A stretch of 64,000 nt of DNA from NCBI RefSeq assembly GCF_000298315.2, contig NZ_AEYE02000014.1, positions 1-64,000 of the forward strand. Direction: 5' to 3'. The stretch is from Rhizobium grahamii CCGE 502 (GTDB taxonomy: Bacteria; Pseudomonadota; Alphaproteobacteria; Rhizobiales; Rhizobiaceae). The notes beneath the pieces are model-generated. The model did no database searches. It had not been told where the DNA came from and saw only the letters and a list, made by a program, of their open reading frames with translations. The translations under genes and the position numbers were made by a program. This document shows, piece by piece, positions 27,841-36,561 of this stretch (positions are counted from its first letter, which is position 1; the number at the start of each line of letters is the position of its first letter).

Positions 27841-27869
27841 TTGATTTGGAAACGATCATTTCCTAATTA
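27841..27869 (+). promoter_or_regulatory. Candidate promoter and operator of the TetR/MFS unit
   Basis: TTGATT (27841-27846), 17 bases, then TAATTA (27864-27869). Between them, GGAAA and TTTCC form an inverted repeat (27848-27863). The start site would fall next to the ATG at 27877. Confidence 0.45.
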
Positions 27870-27876
27870 TTCTGCC

Positions 27877-28494
27877 ATGATCATGGCGACCTTCACTGAG
27901 ACGACCCGGACACGCGGTAGACCACGCGAATTCGATCGCGACGCAGCGCTCGACAAAGCGCTGCAGGTCTTTTCCGAGCGTGGCTATCAGGCCGCGTCGA
28001 TCAGCGAGCTTACCGAAGCCATGGGCCTTGCCTCAGGCAGCGTCTACAAGGCTTTCAAGGACAAGCGCGGCGTGTTTCTCGCAGCCTTCGACAGATATCG
28101 GACTGTTCGTCGTGGGCTACTGGACGAACGCATGGCGAAAGCCGAAACCGGCCGCGACAAAATTCGCGAGGTCCTGACACACTATGCACTTTCGTCGCAC
28201 GGCGCTGCCGGCCTGCGCGGCTGTCTGGTCGTGGGTAGCGCGAACGACCTCGCGCTTTTCGATCAGGAGGCGGCCGAACGTGTCGCGGCGGCCTTTGCTG
28301 CCAACGAGACACTGATCGCCGATCTCCTCCGTCTCGGCCAAAGCGACGGCTCGATATCCAGCGAGATCGACGTTGCGGCCACTGCCCGGGCGCTCCTTTG
28401 CATGACTAAGGGAATGCGTGTTGTCGGCAAGACCGGACGTAGCGAGGACGACATGGCCGCTGTCGCCGCAACGGCAATGAAACTTCTTGCGTGA
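27877..28494 (+). CDS. TetR/AcrR family transcriptional regulator
   Basis: A 205-residue repressor. It opens with RTRGRPREFDRDAALDKAL, and the HTH reads ASISELTEAMGLASGSVYKAF. The C-terminal domain with GCLVVGSANDLALFD resembles regulators of efflux genes. No ribosome binding site is visible and the putative promoter would start transcription at about the ATG, so the message may be leaderless. A second ATG lies at 27883. An MFS transporter follows after 70 bases and is the likely target. Confidence 0.85.
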   Translation: MIMATFTETTRTRGRPREFDRDAALDKALQVFSERGYQAASISELTEAMGLASGSVYKAFKDKRGVFLAAFDRYRTVRRGLLDERMAKAETGRDKIREVLTHYALSSHGAAGLRGCLVVGSANDLALFDQEAAERVAAAFAANETLIADLLRLGQSDGSISSEIDVAATARALLCMTKGMRVVGKTGRSEDDMAAVAATAMKLLA

Positions 28495-28564
28495 ATCGGG
28501 TTGAATAAGACCCGCCTCAGCGCGCAATCTTTTTTAACATCCGATAGCCCCACCGGAGCCTACT

Positions 28565-29794
28565 ATGAGCCTTTCGACCGCCACGCGAAAAACCGTCGCG
28601 CCACAGGCGATCTCGCCATTGATGACATTTCTTTTCGCCGCGGCGTGCGGACTCGTCGCGGCGAATCTCTATTATGGTCAGCCGCTCGCCGGCCCGATCA
28701 GCGCGTCTCTCGGCTTCACGCCAGCGGCAACAGGCCTGATCGTTACGCTAACCCAGATCGGTTACGGTCTGGGCCTGCTATTGATCGTTCCGCTCGGCGA
28801 TCTTCTGGAAAACCGCAGGCTCGTGCTGACGCTTATTGCGGTCTCCGCCGTTGCCCTGGTGGCTGCAGGTCTGTCATCGACTCCCGCAATGTTTCTTTTG
28901 GCCTCATTGAGCATTGGTCTCGCCTCGGTTGCCGTCCAGGTACTCGTCCCCTTTGCTGCTCATATGGCGCCGGATGCAATCCGGGGGCGCGTCGTCGGTA
29001 ACGTGATGAGCGGGCTACTCTGCGGCATCATGCTGGCACGCCCGTTCGCCAGCTTCGTTGCGGAGGCGACGTCCTGGCACATGGTTTACTTCCTGACTGC
29101 CGCCGCCATGGTCGTGCTCGTCGTCATTCTAAGAGCCAAGCTTCCGGTCCGTGTCCCCCACACGCGACTGAGCTACGGCAAGCTGCTTGCTTCGATGGCA
29201 GACCTTGCACTCCACTCCCGCGTTCTCCAGCGTCGCGCGCTTTATCAGGCGGGCATGTTCGGTGCCTTCAGCCTGTTCTGGACCACCACGCCGCTCCTCC
29301 TCGCCGGCCCTCAATTTGGGCTGACGCAGAACGGTATCGCACTATTCGCGCTCGCTGGCGCGGCTGGCGCTGTGGCCTCGCCGATCGCCGGACGGCTCGC
29401 CGACCGCGGGCTCACGAGAGCGGCTTCCACACTGGCGATGCTGCTTGGAATGTCGGCGTTTCTCATCAGTCAATTCGCGACGGACGGCTCCCTAACGGCC
29501 CTGCTTTTGCTGACTGCGGCGGCTATCCTGCTCGATTTCGGAGTGACCACCAACCTTGTCTGTGGCCAGCGCGCCGTCTACGCGATCAGCGCCGAGCATC
29601 GCAGCCGCCTGAACGGCCTTTACATGGCAACGTTCTTTACCGGCGGCGCGATCGGATCGGCGGTGGGCGGCTGGGCTTACGCTACCGGCGGCTGGACGAT
29701 GACTGCATGGATCGGTTTCTGCTTTCCAGCCCTCGCCTTCCTTCTCTTCCTCACGGAAGGCTTCGGCAGGCAGACAGTTTCAGACGTCGGCTGA
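28565..29794 (+). CDS. MFS transporter
   Basis: A 409-residue inner-membrane protein with 12 hydrophobic segments. The signature between TM2 and TM3 reads GLLLIVPLGDLLENRRLVL, and the central loop is at about residues 195-215. It belongs to the drug/metabolite efflux branch (YnfM/AraJ-like). The TetR gene upstream suggests inducible efflux. The last 15 bases overlap the end of the convergent HxlR-family gene. Confidence 0.87.
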   Translation: MSLSTATRKTVAPQAISPLMTFLFAAACGLVAANLYYGQPLAGPISASLGFTPAATGLIVTLTQIGYGLGLLLIVPLGDLLENRRLVLTLIAVSAVALVAAGLSSTPAMFLLASLSIGLASVAVQVLVPFAAHMAPDAIRGRVVGNVMSGLLCGIMLARPFASFVAEATSWHMVYFLTAAAMVVLVVILRAKLPVRVPHTRLSYGKLLASMADLALHSRVLQRRALYQAGMFGAFSLFWTTTPLLLAGPQFGLTQNGIALFALAGAAGAVASPIAGRLADRGLTRAASTLAMLLGMSAFLISQFATDGSLTALLLLTAAAILLDFGVTTNLVCGQRAVYAISAEHRSRLNGLYMATFFTGGAIGSAVGGWAYATGGWTMTAWIGFCFPALAFLLFLTEGFGRQTVSDVG

Positions 29795-30196
29795 ATCGAA
29801 TCTGAGCCGGGCGGCGCGAACCAAATGATGGTTTTCTTCCGCCCAGTTCAGCAGTAGCGCCAGAGTGCCGTAAAGCGAGCGGCCAAGATCGGTCATGCGA
29901 TACTCGACGCTCGGCGGCTTGGTCGGAAACACCTCCCGCTCGATGTAACCATCACGCTGCAAGTCTCTCAATGTCTGTGTCAGCATACGCTGCGAGATGT
30001 CTGGGATCATCCGCCGTAGCTCTCCAAATCGATACGGACGCTTGGAGAGCGCCTCGAGCATCAGCGTCGACCACTTGCCGCCGATTTGCTGCATCATGTC
30101 CCGGACCGGGCAATTGTCGAAGTCGAGGTTGCTGAGGTCGACATCGCGACGAACGCCGGGAGCCTTGTTCTTCAGGTTGAGGACAGCGCCGCTCAT
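29780..30196 (-). CDS. HxlR family transcriptional regulator
   Basis: A 138-residue winged-helix regulator. The HxlR pattern is clear: NCPVRDMMQQIGGKWSTLML near residue 28, RPYRFGELRRMIPDISQRML, then RDLQRDGYIEREVF. A conserved Cys (C29) is at the position used for redox sensing in quinone-responsive members. It is divergent from a QorB-like oxidoreductase, the same arrangement as ytfH/ytfG of E. coli, so it likely controls that gene. Confidence 0.9.
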   Translation of the reverse strand: MSGAVLNLKNKAPGVRRDVDLSNLDFDNCPVRDMMQQIGGKWSTLMLEALSKRPYRFGELRRMIPDISQRMLTQTLRDLQRDGYIEREVFPTKPPSVEYRMTDLGRSLYGTLALLLNWAEENHHLVRAARLRFDSADV

Positions 30197-30274
30197 GCTT
30201 GGTTCCCTTTTGGTAACGTAGAGCGAAAAAACTGCCTTCTTTACAGCTCGCAGTCAATTCCTAATCTAGAGCTA

Positions 30275-30289
30275 GTCTCTTTTTGAGAC
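30275..30289. promoter_or_regulatory. Inverted repeat in the HxlR/QorB divergent promoter
   Basis: GTCTC-TTTTT-GAGAC lies 25 bases upstream of the oxidoreductase start. It may be an operator for the HxlR-type regulator. Confidence 0.4.
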
Positions 30290-30313
30290 CTTGATCGAAC
30301 CTAGAGGAAAGAC

Positions 30314-31201
30314 ATGAGCGAGACCATTCTCATCACCGGTGCAGCCGGCCAGCTCGGCCAGCGGATCATTCACCATCTGCTCGAGACCGAAAAGGTTCCT
30401 GCTGCAAACATCATCGCCGCAACGCGCGACATCGCCAAGCTCGGAGACCTTGCCGCCAAGGGTGTCGCCACGCGCAGGGCCGACTTCGACGACGCCGCCT
30501 CCCTCGAAGCTGCCTTCAAGGGCGTCGATCGGCTGCTGATCATCAGCACCGATGCGCTCGCCGTCCCCGGCCAGAGGCTCAAGCAGCACAAGGCAGCCGT
30601 GGATGCGGCGGCGAAAGCTGGCGTGAAGCACATCGCTTACACGTCGATGCCATCGCCGGACAAATCGCTGGTCACCTTCGCGCCGGATCATCTCGGCACC
30701 GAGAATGCCATCAAGGCGACGGGCATCCCTTACACCATCATTCGCAATGCCTGGTACATGGACAACTATCTCCATGGGATGCCGCACAATCTTCAGTCTG
30801 GCAGCTGGTACACGGCCACTGGCGAAGGGAAGGTTTCCAATATTTCCCGCGAAGACTGCGCACGGGCAATTGCGGCAGCGCTTGCATCGAAGACGACGGA
30901 GAGCGCGACTTATACGGTGACTGGAGCGGAGTCTCTGAACGCCAGCCAGATCGCCGCGACCGTCACCGATGCAACCGGAAAGCCGTTGAATGCAGTCAGC
31001 GTCACGGACGAGCAGCTCGGCCAAGGCATGCGCGGCGCCGGCCTGCCCGATTTCGTCGCCGACATGCTCGTCTCCGCCGACGCGAACATCCGCGCGGGCA
31101 ACTTTGATCTGGTAACGGATGACTATGAAAAGCTGACCGGCAGGCAGTCCGAAACGCTCAAGGATTTCTTGGTCGCACACAAGACCGCGCTCATCGCCTG
31201 A
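30314..31201 (+). CDS. NAD(P)H-dependent quinone oxidoreductase-like SDR (QorB/YtfG type)
   Basis: A 295-residue atypical short-chain dehydrogenase of the NmrA/QOR2 group. The dinucleotide motif is ILITGAAGQLGQRI at the N-terminus; AYTSMPSPDKS and IIRNAWYMDNYL are typical of YtfG/QorB. The protein is cytosolic and reduces quinones with NADPH in characterised members. AGGAAAG precedes the ATG. Divergent HxlR regulator with a shared promoter region. Confidence 0.88.
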   Translation: MSETILITGAAGQLGQRIIHHLLETEKVPAANIIAATRDIAKLGDLAAKGVATRRADFDDAASLEAAFKGVDRLLIISTDALAVPGQRLKQHKAAVDAAAKAGVKHIAYTSMPSPDKSLVTFAPDHLGTENAIKATGIPYTIIRNAWYMDNYLHGMPHNLQSGSWYTATGEGKVSNISREDCARAIAAALASKTTESATYTVTGAESLNASQIAATVTDATGKPLNAVSVTDEQLGQGMRGAGLPDFVADMLVSADANIRAGNFDLVTDDYEKLTGRQSETLKDFLVAHKTALIA

Positions 31202-31214
31202 GCCAGTCGCGTAG

Positions 31215-31242
31215 GCCCGCTTTGCACGGCAGAGCGGGCTTT
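31215..31242. terminator. Hairpin between convergent qorB-like and pdxJ genes
   Basis: GCCCGCT (31215-31221) pairs with AGCGGGC (31233-31239), followed by TTT on the plus strand. A weak intrinsic terminator. Confidence 0.6.
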
Positions 31243-31257
31243 CGCCCAATTCCCAGC

Positions 31258-32010
31258 CTAGATCTTCTGGCCGCAGGCTCGGCAGAACCGCCGCACCGTT
31301 TCCGCCATGCCGAATTCAAGCGCATCTGCCGTCAATCCGTGGCCGATGGATACCTCGGCCAGCTGCGGAATTCGCTTTACCAACGGGGGCAGATTCACCA
31401 CCGTCAAATCGTGCCCGGCATTGACGCCCAAGCCGATCGCCAACGCCGCGTCCGCAGTTTTGCCCAGTGCTTCGAGGATCGGCCCGGCCCGCTCCGGTGC
31501 GTCGTAGCAGCCGCCATAGGGGCCAGTGTAAAGTTCGATCCGGTCGGCGCCGACGGCCTTGGCGATCCCAGCAGCCTCGGCATCACCGTCGCCGTCGGCA
31601 AACAGCGATACACGCGTTCCCATCTTCTTGAGCCGCCCGATCACGTCAGCCAGGAAGTCCCGATGCTTGCGGAAATCCCAGCCATGATCCGACGTCGCTT
31701 GTGTCGGATCATCAGGAACCAGCGTCACCTGCTCAGGCGCAACGCCGGCGCAGAGCTCCAGAAACTCGTCGGTCGGATAACCTTCGATATTGAACTCGGC
31801 ATCCGGAAACTCATCGTCGATCAAGTTGCGGATAACAGGCAGGTCGGAGAAGCGGATGTGCCGCTGGTCGGGGCGCGGATGCACGGTCAAACCGCTTGCG
31901 CCGGATTGCAGCGCGATCCGCCCGAGTCCTTCTACACTTGGCCACGGTAGATCGCGGCGGTTGCGGAGCATCGCGACGGCATTGAGATTGACGGAAAGCG
32001 TAGTCGGCAT
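31258..32010 (-). CDS. pdxJ: Pyridoxine 5'-phosphate synthase
   Basis: A 250-residue TIM-barrel enzyme that condenses 3-amino-2-oxopropyl phosphate with deoxyxylulose 5-phosphate in vitamin B6 synthesis. Diagnostic blocks are [15 protein letters not shown] at the start, [43 protein letters not shown] and the C-terminal [15 protein letters not shown] and [12 protein letters not shown]. The ATG at 32008-32010 fits the family start; there is no strong ribosome site. Confidence 0.95.
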   Translation of the reverse strand: MPTTLSVNLNAVAMLRNRRDLPWPSVEGLGRIALQSGASGLTVHPRPDQRHIRFSDLPVIRNLIDDEFPDAEFNIEGYPTDEFLELCAGVAPEQVTLVPDDPTQATSDHGWDFRKHRDFLADVIGRLKKMGTRVSLFADGDGDAEAAGIAKAVGADRIELYTGPYGGCYDAPERAGPILEALGKTADAALAIGLGVNAGHDLTVVNLPPLVKRIPQLAEVSIGHGLTADALEFGMAETVRRFCRACGQKI

Positions 32011-32430
32011 AGCGGGTTCCACTGAAACGAAGCACAAGTGTTTCTAAGCCAATGAGTCGTCAGGGGCCAACGAGATTCGTACATGAATGCATGCAAATCC
32101 GTGATGGCGCGAGCGTTTCGTCCGTTAGCGGAACGGCTGCAAGTAGATTTGGTTCGGCCTTTGCGCATTAAACGGCCAAATGTTTCGCCACGGCCACTTT
32201 CGCCGCGAATCAACGTTGCTTCGTGAAGCTTTCAAGGCGGGTTGCCCTGTAAATTAAAAGTCACTAATTTTGATACTAACAAAATACGTCAATCACGGGT
32301 AACGTAAGCTTGCGATATCGAAGAAGACACCGCCAAGTCCTTCGATAACTGAACAGGAACGCTAAGAGGAAACCCCACTCAACCGCACCCTTTGCAATGC
32401 AGTCGCATGATGAACACAACGGGAGGGACC
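32011..32430. other. 420-bp intergenic region upstream of the MerR-type gene
   Basis: No gene or RNA recognised. An AT-rich segment lies at about 32250-32300, likely part of the promoter of the downstream regulator, and GGGAGGG at 32421-32427 is its ribosome site. The divergent pdxJ promoter must also lie here. Confidence 0.5.
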
Positions 32431-33117
32431 ATGGCAGAAGGTTACAATCAAGGGTTCACCTCAGACCACGTGACGCAAACTCGCCCGAGGCACCGTTTCC
32501 TCCCTTCAGCGGCACTACCCGCCGACCTGCCCCGCGGAAGAGTGCCTATAGCCGATATGGCCAATGCCTTCGGCGTTACCCATCGGACCTTACACTTTTA
32601 CGAGGAGAAAGGCCTGATCTCCGCCGGCCGAATCGGCCTGATGCGCGTCTACGAGCCGGGCGACGTCCGACGCATGGCGGTCATCAACGCTTGCCGCGAG
32701 GCCGGAATGGCCGTTGCCGTGATACAAGACCTGATGAATGACCTGATTGAGGCTGAGACGCAGGAAGCTGCGGAAACCTTGTTTCGCGACGCGCTTAACA
32801 CCCGCAAGCGCGAACTCAGCGCTGAAATGTCCACGCTACACCGGCAGATGCAGCAGGTGAGTAACCTGCTCGATCGCGAAACAAGCGATGATCAGCCGCT
32901 GAACGACAACCAGGGTGGGTCGGGCCTCACGGATCAGGAGTCCCGATGCCTGGCTCTGATGGCGGCAGGCCTTTCCACGCAGCGCATTGCGCGCACCCTC
33001 GACCTCCAGAACGAAGACGCACACTCCCTCGAAACCGGCATCATTCAAAAGTTCCGGGCCAACAACCGTTTCCAGGCGATAGCCAAGGCCGTCATGTTGG
33101 GTGTAGTCCAGATCTGA
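32431..33117 (+). CDS. MerR-type regulator fused to a LuxR-like HTH domain
   Basis: A 228-residue protein. After a 35-residue N-terminal tail comes a MerR HTH and wing (ADMANAFGVTHRTLHFYEEK, then MRVYEPGDVRRMAVINACRE), a coiled-coil dimer helix (about residues 110-150), and a C-terminal region resembling a LuxR/GerE HTH (LTDQESRCLALMAAGLSTQR, ending RFQAIAKAVMLGVV). Two DNA-binding domains of different families in one chain is unusual. There are no metal-binding cysteines of the classic MerR type. ATG 32431 follows GGGAGGG. Target unknown. Confidence 0.82.
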   Translation: MAEGYNQGFTSDHVTQTRPRHRFLPSAALPADLPRGRVPIADMANAFGVTHRTLHFYEEKGLISAGRIGLMRVYEPGDVRRMAVINACREAGMAVAVIQDLMNDLIEAETQEAAETLFRDALNTRKRELSAEMSTLHRQMQQVSNLLDRETSDDQPLNDNQGGSGLTDQESRCLALMAAGLSTQRIARTLDLQNEDAHSLETGIIQKFRANNRFQAIAKAVMLGVVQI

Positions 33118-33130
33118 CTCGGAGAAGCAC

Positions 33131-34258
33131 CTAGCGCACGATCGTCAACGTTTCGGCCGCGCGCGTGATGGCGGTGTAGAGCCAGCGTTCGCGGGTATCA
33201 CGGAAGGCCCAACTTTCATCGAACAGCACGACATTGTTCCATTGCGAGCCCTGTGCCTTGTGGACCGTTAGCGCATAGCCGTAGTCGAACTCGTCGTAGC
33301 GCTTGCGTGTGTTCCAGGGAATCTCGCCCTCGACATCCTCGAACGCCTGCTTCAGCAGCTTGATCTTGGCCGCGCCGCGATCCATGTCATCGTCTTCAGG
33401 GCGGATCAGCAAGTTGATGCCCGGCTTCGTCGTCTCCTTGGACGACGTCATCACCTGCCAGAGGGAGCCGTTGAGCAACCCTTTTGCCGGATCGTTGCGC
33501 AGGCAAACGAGCTTGTCGCCCGTTTGCGGATATTCGGTCGTGAAGCCCTTCAGCTCGCGAAGGCGCTGATTGTATCTGCGCCGCGTCCGATTGGTTCCGA
33601 CGAGGACCTGATCGGCATCAAGGACCAGCGCCTGGTTGACTTCGCCCTTTGAGATAACCTGCGCTGTCCCGTAGTCGCCATAGCCGACTTCGTTGCCTTC
33701 TCGTACCTGCATCGCAAGCTGGATAATCGGATTGTCGCGAGCCTGGCGGTGAATATCCGTCAGCAGATAGTCCGGCTCCTGATTGGTGAAGAAGCCGCCG
33801 CCAGAAACCGGAGGAAGCTGACCCGGATCGCCGAGCACCAGGATCGGGGTTCCGAAGCTCATCAGGTCCCGGCCGAGCGCCTCATCAACCATCGAGCATT
33901 CGTCGACCACAATGAGGGCGGCTTTGGCCACCGGGCTTTGCCGGTTGATGGAAAACATCGGGGCGATCGAGGTCTTGCCTGTCTCTTCGTCCTCAACAGC
34001 CTCCTCGCCCCGCGGGCGATAGATCAGCGAGTGGATCGTCTTGGCATTGCTGGCGCCGCGCGAGCGCAAAACCTGAGCCGCCTTGCCAGTAAACGCGGCA
34101 AACAACACATCACCGTCCACATGTTCCGCGAAGTGGCGCGCAAGCGTCGTCTTGCCCGTACCGGCATAACCGAACAGGCGGAAAAGCGGAGACCGCCCGT
34201 CCTTCAGCCATTTGGAAACGGCCTTGAGGGCTTCATCTTGTTGCGGAGCAAATTGCAT
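33131..34258 (-). CDS. RecD-like ATP-dependent DNA helicase (SF1)
   Basis: A 375-residue superfamily 1B helicase. Walker A is LFGYAGTGKTTLARH near residue 30, Walker B ALIVVDECSMVDEA near 115, motif III VLGDPGQLPPV near 140, and the C-terminal UvrD/RecD2-type motif YGYALTVHKAQGSQW near 330 with YTAITRAAETL at the end. It is shorter than RecD2 and lacks its N-terminal extension. Cytosolic role in DNA repair or recombination. The start at 34258 is the first Met that fits the family; upstream codons look non-coding. Confidence 0.86.
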   Translation of the reverse strand: MQFAPQQDEALKAVSKWLKDGRSPLFRLFGYAGTGKTTLARHFAEHVDGDVLFAAFTGKAAQVLRSRGASNAKTIHSLIYRPRGEEAVEDEETGKTSIAPMFSINRQSPVAKAALIVVDECSMVDEALGRDLMSFGTPILVLGDPGQLPPVSGGGFFTNQEPDYLLTDIHRQARDNPIIQLAMQVREGNEVGYGDYGTAQVISKGEVNQALVLDADQVLVGTNRTRRRYNQRLRELKGFTTEYPQTGDKLVCLRNDPAKGLLNGSLWQVMTSSKETTKPGINLLIRPEDDDMDRGAAKIKLLKQAFEDVEGEIPWNTRKRYDEFDYGYALTVHKAQGSQWNNVVLFDESWAFRDTRERWLYTAITRAAETLTIVR

Positions 34259-34424
34259 CGTGGATCGACTTGGCAGGATTCGCCTGACATAGGCAACCCT
34301 GAAAATCCGAGTGGACAAGAACCTTCGATCACAGCAGCTCCATGGGAACGCGATCTGATCTCGGCACCCTTCCCACTCTCCCGACGACGCTGCAATAATA
34401 ACAGCGCCACGGACAGGCGACAGG

Positions 34425-34451
34425 GGAATAAAACCGGGGCCGATGGTGTCT
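34425..34451 (+). promoter_or_regulatory. Candidate ECF sigma factor promoter
   Basis: GGAATA (34425-34430) and GTCT (34448-34451) are 17 bases apart, the general form of ECF-type promoters. It lies 50 bases upstream of the COG4315 gene, the first gene of an operon with an ECF sigma factor, so autoregulation is likely. Confidence 0.5.
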
Positions 34452-34500
34452 CATGTCAGGCAAGGCAATCAAGCCTGGCCGAGATGTGAGGAGAGAGCCC

Positions 34501-34881
34501 ATGAAATCCGCAAAGATGCTAGTTGCATTTGCCGTCGCTTCCGCTGCCGCAACGGCTGCCTTTGCCGCCCCGCCCGTCGAGACCGTCGACACAGCCAAGG
34601 GGAAGGTCCTGGCCGGCGAAAAAGGCATGACCCTTTACACTTTCAAGAAAGATCACAAGGGCATGTCGAATTGCTACGAGGATTGCGCCAAGAACTGGCC
34701 GCCGCTCATGGCCGCTAGCGGCGCGAAGCCGGAAGGTGCATATTCGATTGTCGAACGGAAGGACGGCACCAAGCAGTGGGCGAAAGACGGCATGCCGCTG
34801 TATTATTGGGTCAAGGACAAGAAGATGGGCGATATCACCGGTGACGGCGTCGGCGGCAACTGGGATCTCGTCAAGCCGTGA
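34501..34881 (+). CDS. COG4315-type exported protein
   Basis: A 126-residue exported protein. Residues 1-23 form a signal peptide ending AFAAP. The mature part has the two short repeats of the COG4315 family (LYTFKKDHKGMSNCYEDCAK with W-P-P-L, and LYYWVKDKKMGDITGD). There is no lipobox Cys at the cleavage site, so it is probably periplasmic and soluble. Function is unknown; the Cys pair C-x3-C is conserved in the family. AGGAGAGA precedes the ATG. The sigma factor gene follows after ten bases. Confidence 0.88.
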   Translation: MKSAKMLVAFAVASAAATAAFAAPPVETVDTAKGKVLAGEKGMTLYTFKKDHKGMSNCYEDCAKNWPPLMAASGAKPEGAYSIVERKDGTKQWAKDGMPLYYWVKDKKMGDITGDGVGGNWDLVKP

Positions 34882-34891
34882 GCGAACGGAC

Positions 34892-35407
34892 TTGAAGACA
34901 CCGGGTCATGATACGTTCGAGGGCCAAATCCTGGCCCTCCTTCCCTCGCTGAGGCGCTACTCACGTAGCCTTACCCGCTCCGATGCGGATGGGGAGGATT
35001 TGCTGCAGGATTGCGTCGAGAAGGTGCTCACCCGTCGCGGACAATGGCGGGGGTTGAACCTGCGCGGCTGGGTCCTGACGATCATGACGAACCTCTATCG
35101 CAATAGTCGGCGCCAGACCGGCCGCGCCCCGTTCGTGGAACTTGATAACGCCGAAGAGATCGTGTCGGTGGATCCGGCCCCTGATCCGCTCGAGCGCTCG
35201 CGGCTGGAGGACGCGCTGAACAGTCTCTCGGAAGAAAACCGCTCGGTGCTGATGCTGGTCGTCATCGAAGGCTATACCTACCAAGAGGTTGCGACCTCGC
35301 TCGACATCCCCATCGGCACCGTCATGTCGCGCCTGTCGCGCGCACGCCAGCGCCTTGGAGAGCGGATGAAGGCCGATAATGTCATTACGCTTCGGAGACC
35401 GAAATGA
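34892..35407 (+). CDS. ECF-family RNA polymerase sigma factor
   Basis: A 171-residue ECF sigma factor. Region 2 is seen in LTRSDADGEDLLQDCVEKVL and LRGWVLTIMTNLYRN, and region 4 in LSEENRSVLMLVVIEGYTYQ with the recognition helix IPIGTVMSRLSRARQRL. No ATG is available at the family start; TTG at 34892 is proposed, ten bases after the COG4315 stop codon. The stop codon overlaps the ATG of the next gene (ATGA), an anti-sigma factor, so the pair is translationally coupled. Confidence 0.87.
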   Translation: MKTPGHDTFEGQILALLPSLRRYSRSLTRSDADGEDLLQDCVEKVLTRRGQWRGLNLRGWVLTIMTNLYRNSRRQTGRAPFVELDNAEEIVSVDPAPDPLERSRLEDALNSLSEENRSVLMLVVIEGYTYQEVATSLDIPIGTVMSRLSRARQRLGERMKADNVITLRRPK

Positions 35408-36186
35408 AAGAGATCAACCAGACCGTGACCGAAGCGGATCTTCATGCCTACGCCGACGGCCAGCTTCCAGACGACGGACGCGCGCGCATCGACGCATGGC
35501 TCAATGACAATCCGGACGATGCCGCCAAAGTGGCGGAATGGATTGCGCAAAATGCCGAGATCCGATCGCTCTTCGCTGCCTATGAGAAGTCCGCGGACGC
35601 GGATATCCAACTCGTCACCGGTCGGAGCCGGCCTGCCAATTGGCCGAAGCGACTGGCAATGACAGCCGCGATCGCCGTAGTTTTTGGATTTGGAGCGCTG
35701 AGTGGCCACTACGGACCGACACTGTTTGAGAAGCCGGAAATGCAATTAACGGAACTCGAAACGCTTCCCAGCGAAGCACGTAACGCTTTCCTGGTCTACG
35801 CTGGAGAAGTGCGCCATCCAGTGGAGGTCTTTGCAAGCGAGGAAGCTCATCTTGCGACCTGGCTGGGCAAGCGGCTTGCCGTGCAGGATCTCAAGGTTCC
35901 CAACCTGCACCAACTCGGTTTCAAGCTGGTCGGCGGACGCCTGTTGCCCGTCGATGGCAAGCCCGGCGCGATGTTCATGTATGAGGATCAGGCAGGCGAG
36001 CGCCTGACGGTGCTCGTCGGGCGGAACGCGGATAACAAATCGACCAGTTTCCGCTTCGCCTCATCAGGCGATGTCGAAACCTTCTATTGGATCGATGGAG
36101 AACTTGGCTATGCCGTCACCGGTGAGGTGTCGCGCGACCTGCTGAGGAAGGTCGCGGAGGAATGCTACAGGCAGTTTCCGTCCTGA
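35404..36186 (+). CDS. Anti-sigma factor (membrane-spanning)
   Basis: A 260-residue protein. The N-terminal cytoplasmic domain starts with VTEADLHAYADGQLPDDGRA, typical of ECF anti-sigma factors, but the H-x3-C-x2-C zinc motif is absent. One membrane helix lies at about residues 82-98 (LAMTAAIAVVFGFGALSG), followed by a periplasmic domain with VEVFASEEAHLATWLGKRL and GGRLLPVDGKPGAMFMYED, as in RsiW/FecR-like proteins. It overlaps the sigma factor gene by four bases. It ends three bases before the convergent nitrile hydratase operon. Confidence 0.86.
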   Translation: MKEINQTVTEADLHAYADGQLPDDGRARIDAWLNDNPDDAAKVAEWIAQNAEIRSLFAAYEKSADADIQLVTGRSRPANWPKRLAMTAAIAVVFGFGALSGHYGPTLFEKPEMQLTELETLPSEARNAFLVYAGEVRHPVEVFASEEAHLATWLGKRLAVQDLKVPNLHQLGFKLVGGRLLPVDGKPGAMFMYEDQAGERLTVLVGRNADNKSTSFRFASSGDVETFYWIDGELGYAVTGEVSRDLLRKVAEECYRQFPS

Positions 36187-36189
36187 ACC

Positions 36190-36561
36190 TCAGCGCAACG
36201 GATCGTTGGCAAGCTCGATCGGCTTGCCGTGCGGTGTCGCCTCGGCCGCCCGCTGCCAACTCCGCTGCAGATCGATAATCATGTCGGCGTCGGCCACGCC
36301 GAGCTTGACAAGCATCGCCGAAAGCGCTGCCACCCAGCAGTCGAAGTAGTCGCTGCCGTCTTCGGCGCGGCCGGGCTTATGCAACTCCCGGGACAAGGCC
36401 TCCGCCCATTCGCTCCAAGTAAACAATCCCCGCTCATGCAAATGGACTGTCATCGCAAACGCCTCAGCGGCCCAGGGCTCCGGAAAAACCGGTTCGCCGT
36501 CAGCCGATCTCGGCAATTGCGGCGACTGCGCCAGCGGCGAGCGTGTCTCACACTGGCTCAA
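36190..36561 (-). CDS. Nitrile hydratase accessory protein (activator/metallochaperone-like)
   Basis: A 123-residue protein with the pattern of the nitrile hydratase accessory (P14K/NthE-like) family: SPLAQSPQLPRSADGEPVFP, PWAAEAFAMTVHLHERGLFT, WSEWAEALSREL and DYFDCWVAALSAML. Such proteins help insert cobalt into the alpha subunit. A TTG at 36561 with GGGAGA upstream is the proposed start; an ATG at 36579 is an alternative. It overlaps the end of the beta-subunit gene, consistent with one operon (alpha, beta, accessory). Confidence 0.85.
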   Translation of the reverse strand: MSQCETRSPLAQSPQLPRSADGEPVFPEPWAAEAFAMTVHLHERGLFTWSEWAEALSRELHKPGRAEDGSDYFDCWVAALSAMLVKLGVADADMIIDLQRSWQRAAEATPHGKPIELANDPLR

